Assembly: GCF_000212855.1 (NCBI RefSeq)
Contig: NZ_GL890993.1
Coordinates: 346,895 to 392,470, forward strand
From: Streptococcus sanguinis SK355
GTDB taxonomy: Bacteria > Bacillota > Bacilli > Lactobacillales > Streptococcaceae
DNA length: 45,576 nt
Direction of reading: 5' to 3'
Within the stretch, counting starts at the first letter, position 1. Each line of letters begins with the position of its first letter. Of the stretch, positions 44,433 to 45,576 are shown in pieces. The notes beneath the pieces were generated by a model, which worked only from the letters and a program-made list of their open reading frames with translations, had not been told where the DNA came from and did not search any database. Both the position numbers and the translations under genes were made by a program.

Positions 44433-44897
44433 TTATGATTCCATTCCTTTTCTGTCTAGTTGTTGTAAAATCTTTTTTAATATCCGGGCACGAATCACCG
44501 CAGCTTCATCACCCAAAATCGAGTCCGATGCTGTTGACAAGATTAGATTGCCCTCACGTTCAGTCATAATCTTCTCGTCAAAAAGAAGCTGAATAACATC
44601 TGTAAAAACCTGCTGGCTGACACGCTCTCCCACACTGTCGTACAGGCCGCAAAGCATCTGATGCTGGTCGGAAAATTCAATCTTTCCAATTCGAATATAG
44701 CCGCCGCCACCACGCTTACTCTCGACGATATAGCCCCGACTTTCCGTGAAACGCGTCTTAATAACATAGTTAATCTGACTGGGAACCACCTGAAAAACAT
44801 CAGCCAGTTCACTGCGTTTCAGTTCAACCATCCCAGCCTGAGCCAGAATAGACTTGATATATGCTTCAATACTGTCCGATGTGTTTTTTGCACCCAT
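44433..44897 (-). CDS. ctsR: Transcriptional repressor CtsR
   Basis: Winged-helix repressor of class III heat-shock genes (clp genes, often groE and dnaK in streptococci). It senses temperature through a glycine-rich wing loop. 154 residues, start MGAKNTSDSIEAYIKSILAQ with AAGGGAAG upstream. The helix-turn-helix and wing include VVPSQINYVIKTRF and the RGGGGYIRI glycine loop. First gene of the ctsR-clpC operon and autoregulated through the operator just upstream. Confidence 0.94.
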   Translation of the reverse strand: MGAKNTSDSIEAYIKSILAQAGMVELKRSELADVFQVVPSQINYVIKTRFTESRGYIVESKRGGGGYIRIGKIEFSDQHQMLCGLYDSVGERVSQQVFTDVIQLLFDEKIMTEREGNLILSTASDSILGDEAAVIRARILKKILQQLDRKGMES

Positions 44898-44956
44898 GAC
44901 TTCCCTTTCCAGTTGAGAATTTCAGAATAAATCTCTTCTTTCCTTGCTTCTCTAAC

Positions 44957-44982
44957 ATTGACTATCTTTGACTAATATTATA
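44957..44982 (-). promoter_or_regulatory. ctsR-clpC promoter with CtsR operator
   Basis: AGTCAAA-GAT-AGTCAAT (44957-44973, minus strand) matches the CtsR box RGTCAAANANRGTCAAA with one mismatch at the last base. It starts three bases after the -10 TATAAT (44977-44982), so bound CtsR would block initiation. Confidence 0.85.
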
Positions 44983-45075
44983 CCGGAAAAGTCTCTATTT
45001 TGAAAGAAAAAGGGATGACTGAAAGGTCTGATAATTCAAACTAGTGAAAAAGCTTTGCTACACTTATGTAACCGC

Positions 45076-45149
45076 TTGCTTTTTGCTTTTAAAGCGTTAT
45101 AATATAGGTGGAAATCCACAAGGAAAAGACAGGCAGAAACTCCTGCCTG
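45076..45149 (+). promoter_or_regulatory. Promoter and leader hairpin of the small membrane protein gene
   Basis: TTGCTT (45076-45081), 16 bases, TATAAT (45098-45103). The leader contains the perfect hairpin CAGGCAG (45130-45136) / CTGCCTG (45143-45149) without a T-tract, ending about 25 bases before the ribosome binding site. Confidence 0.6.
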
Positions 45150-45181
45150 CCAACTATCATCTAAACAAGGAGGATAATCCA

Positions 45182-45532
45182 ATGAAAATGGATTGGCTCA
45201 ACTATTCTCGTCATGTACTCAAATGGCTCTTTGCAGCTCTGAGTATTTTCACCATTTTTTCTGCTGACTATGTTGATATTCCTATCGGAGCTCTCATCGC
45301 CTGTCTTTATGCTCCCCTGCTCTTCGAACAGGAGCTGGTCAGTAACCGAGTCAAATGGTATAGCTTTCTGATCATGATGGTGGTTACTCTGCCCCTTTTG
45401 TTTATTACCAAAGTCTACCAGTTTAGCCTGACTTACCCCCAAACGACAGTGCTTCTCTTCCTCTTGGCAGTATTGATTTTTACCAACGGCTTGATTGCTC
45501 ATAAGGAAGAAAGAGAAAAAGCAGCTAAGTGA
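45182..45532 (+). CDS. Small integral membrane protein, unknown function
   Basis: 116 residues with three or four predicted membrane helices (about 15-33, 38-58, 62-82, 86-106), a basic N terminus (MKMDWLNYSRHVLKWLF) and a charged C-terminal tail (HKEEREKAAK). AAGGAGG lies nine bases before the ATG. An in-frame ATG further upstream would include the promoter and leader and is rejected. I do not recognise the family. It is monocistronic and divergent from ctsR. The 44 bases after it contain no clear feature. Confidence 0.7.
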   Translation: MKMDWLNYSRHVLKWLFAALSIFTIFSADYVDIPIGALIACLYAPLLFEQELVSNRVKWYSFLIMMVVTLPLLFITKVYQFSLTYPQTTVLLFLLAVLIFTNGLIAHKEEREKAAK

Positions 45533-45576
45533 TGCTGATCACCATTCTAAACAGGATGTTTAAAAAACCTATAAAA

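Noticed and set aside
45070..45085. cre site near the small membrane protein promoter (ATGTAACCGCTTGCTT)
   Set aside because: Three mismatches to the consensus, including the core purine; not better than chance.
45044..45181. Longer version of the small membrane protein starting at 45044
   Set aside because: It would begin upstream of the -10 element, while AAGGAGG stands directly before 45182.

Overview
The window is a chromosomal segment of a Streptococcus, most like the S. sanguinis/S. gordonii side of the genus. The evidence is low G+C DNA, strong AGGAGG-type ribosome binding sites, and familiar streptococcal gene blocks: dut...radA...carbonic anhydrase; gpsA-galU facing rhomboid/FTHF cyclo-ligase/deacetylase/dapD; purA-tadA; hslO-dusB; ctsR-clpC. 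It also has streptococcal regulatory signals: two csRNA-like genes with CiaR-type repeats, ComX (cin-box) promoters, a VicR/WalR box and a CtsR operator. Species assignment is inference. No rRNA, tRNA, CRISPR array, prophage or complete insertion sequence is visible.

Layout. 1-1786: probable end of an IS3-family remnant, then an ABC permease/ATPase pair without a neighbouring binding protein. 1884-7674 (minus): carbonic anhydrase, two tandem AIM24-family genes, then the dut/isochorismatase-like/histidine phosphatase/methyltransferase/radA operon, whose promoter carries a ComX-like box and whose radA appears to start at ATC. 7732-7826: first csRNA. 7893-12242 (minus): glutamine-amidotransferase-like hydrolase and a heterodimeric ABC exporter. 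12403-14347 (plus): gpsA, galU. 14443-17575 (minus): dapD, N-acetyl-diaminopimelate deacetylase, FTHF cyclo-ligase and rhomboid protease.

18044-27432 (minus) is the accessory heart of the window. Six paralogous single-span membrane proteins, each with a duplicated SmpA/BLIP-like extracellular module, are arranged three and three around an OmpR-type two-component system and a secreted double-PepSY protein. The PepSY promoter carries 11-bp-spaced direct repeats at -35 and a 9-bp inverted repeat near +1. I infer a dedicated envelope stress or peptide-sensing system; its function is unknown to me and it is the best candidate here for an undescribed system.

27567-31508 (minus): pgi under two cre-like sites, a 0.4-kb intergenic region of degenerate hairpin repeats, tadA, a second csRNA and purA. 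31806-36402 (plus): gshF, then an XpaC-like/TelA pair. 36479-37297 (minus): ADP-ribosylglycohydrolase. 37415-39251 (plus): hslO-dusB. 39292-44897 (minus): a Ser/Gln-rich lipoprotein with a VicR box and a ComX box upstream, a DUF4430-like lipoprotein with an ECF S-component (possible corrinoid uptake), a DUF4272-like protein, and clpC-ctsR under a CtsR operator. 45182-45532 (plus): a small membrane protein.

Together the genes cover cell-wall precursor supply (dapD, deacetylase, galU), central metabolism (pgi, gpsA, purA), redox and protein quality control (gshF, hslO, clpC/ctsR), competence-linked DNA repair (dut...radA) and envelope sensing.
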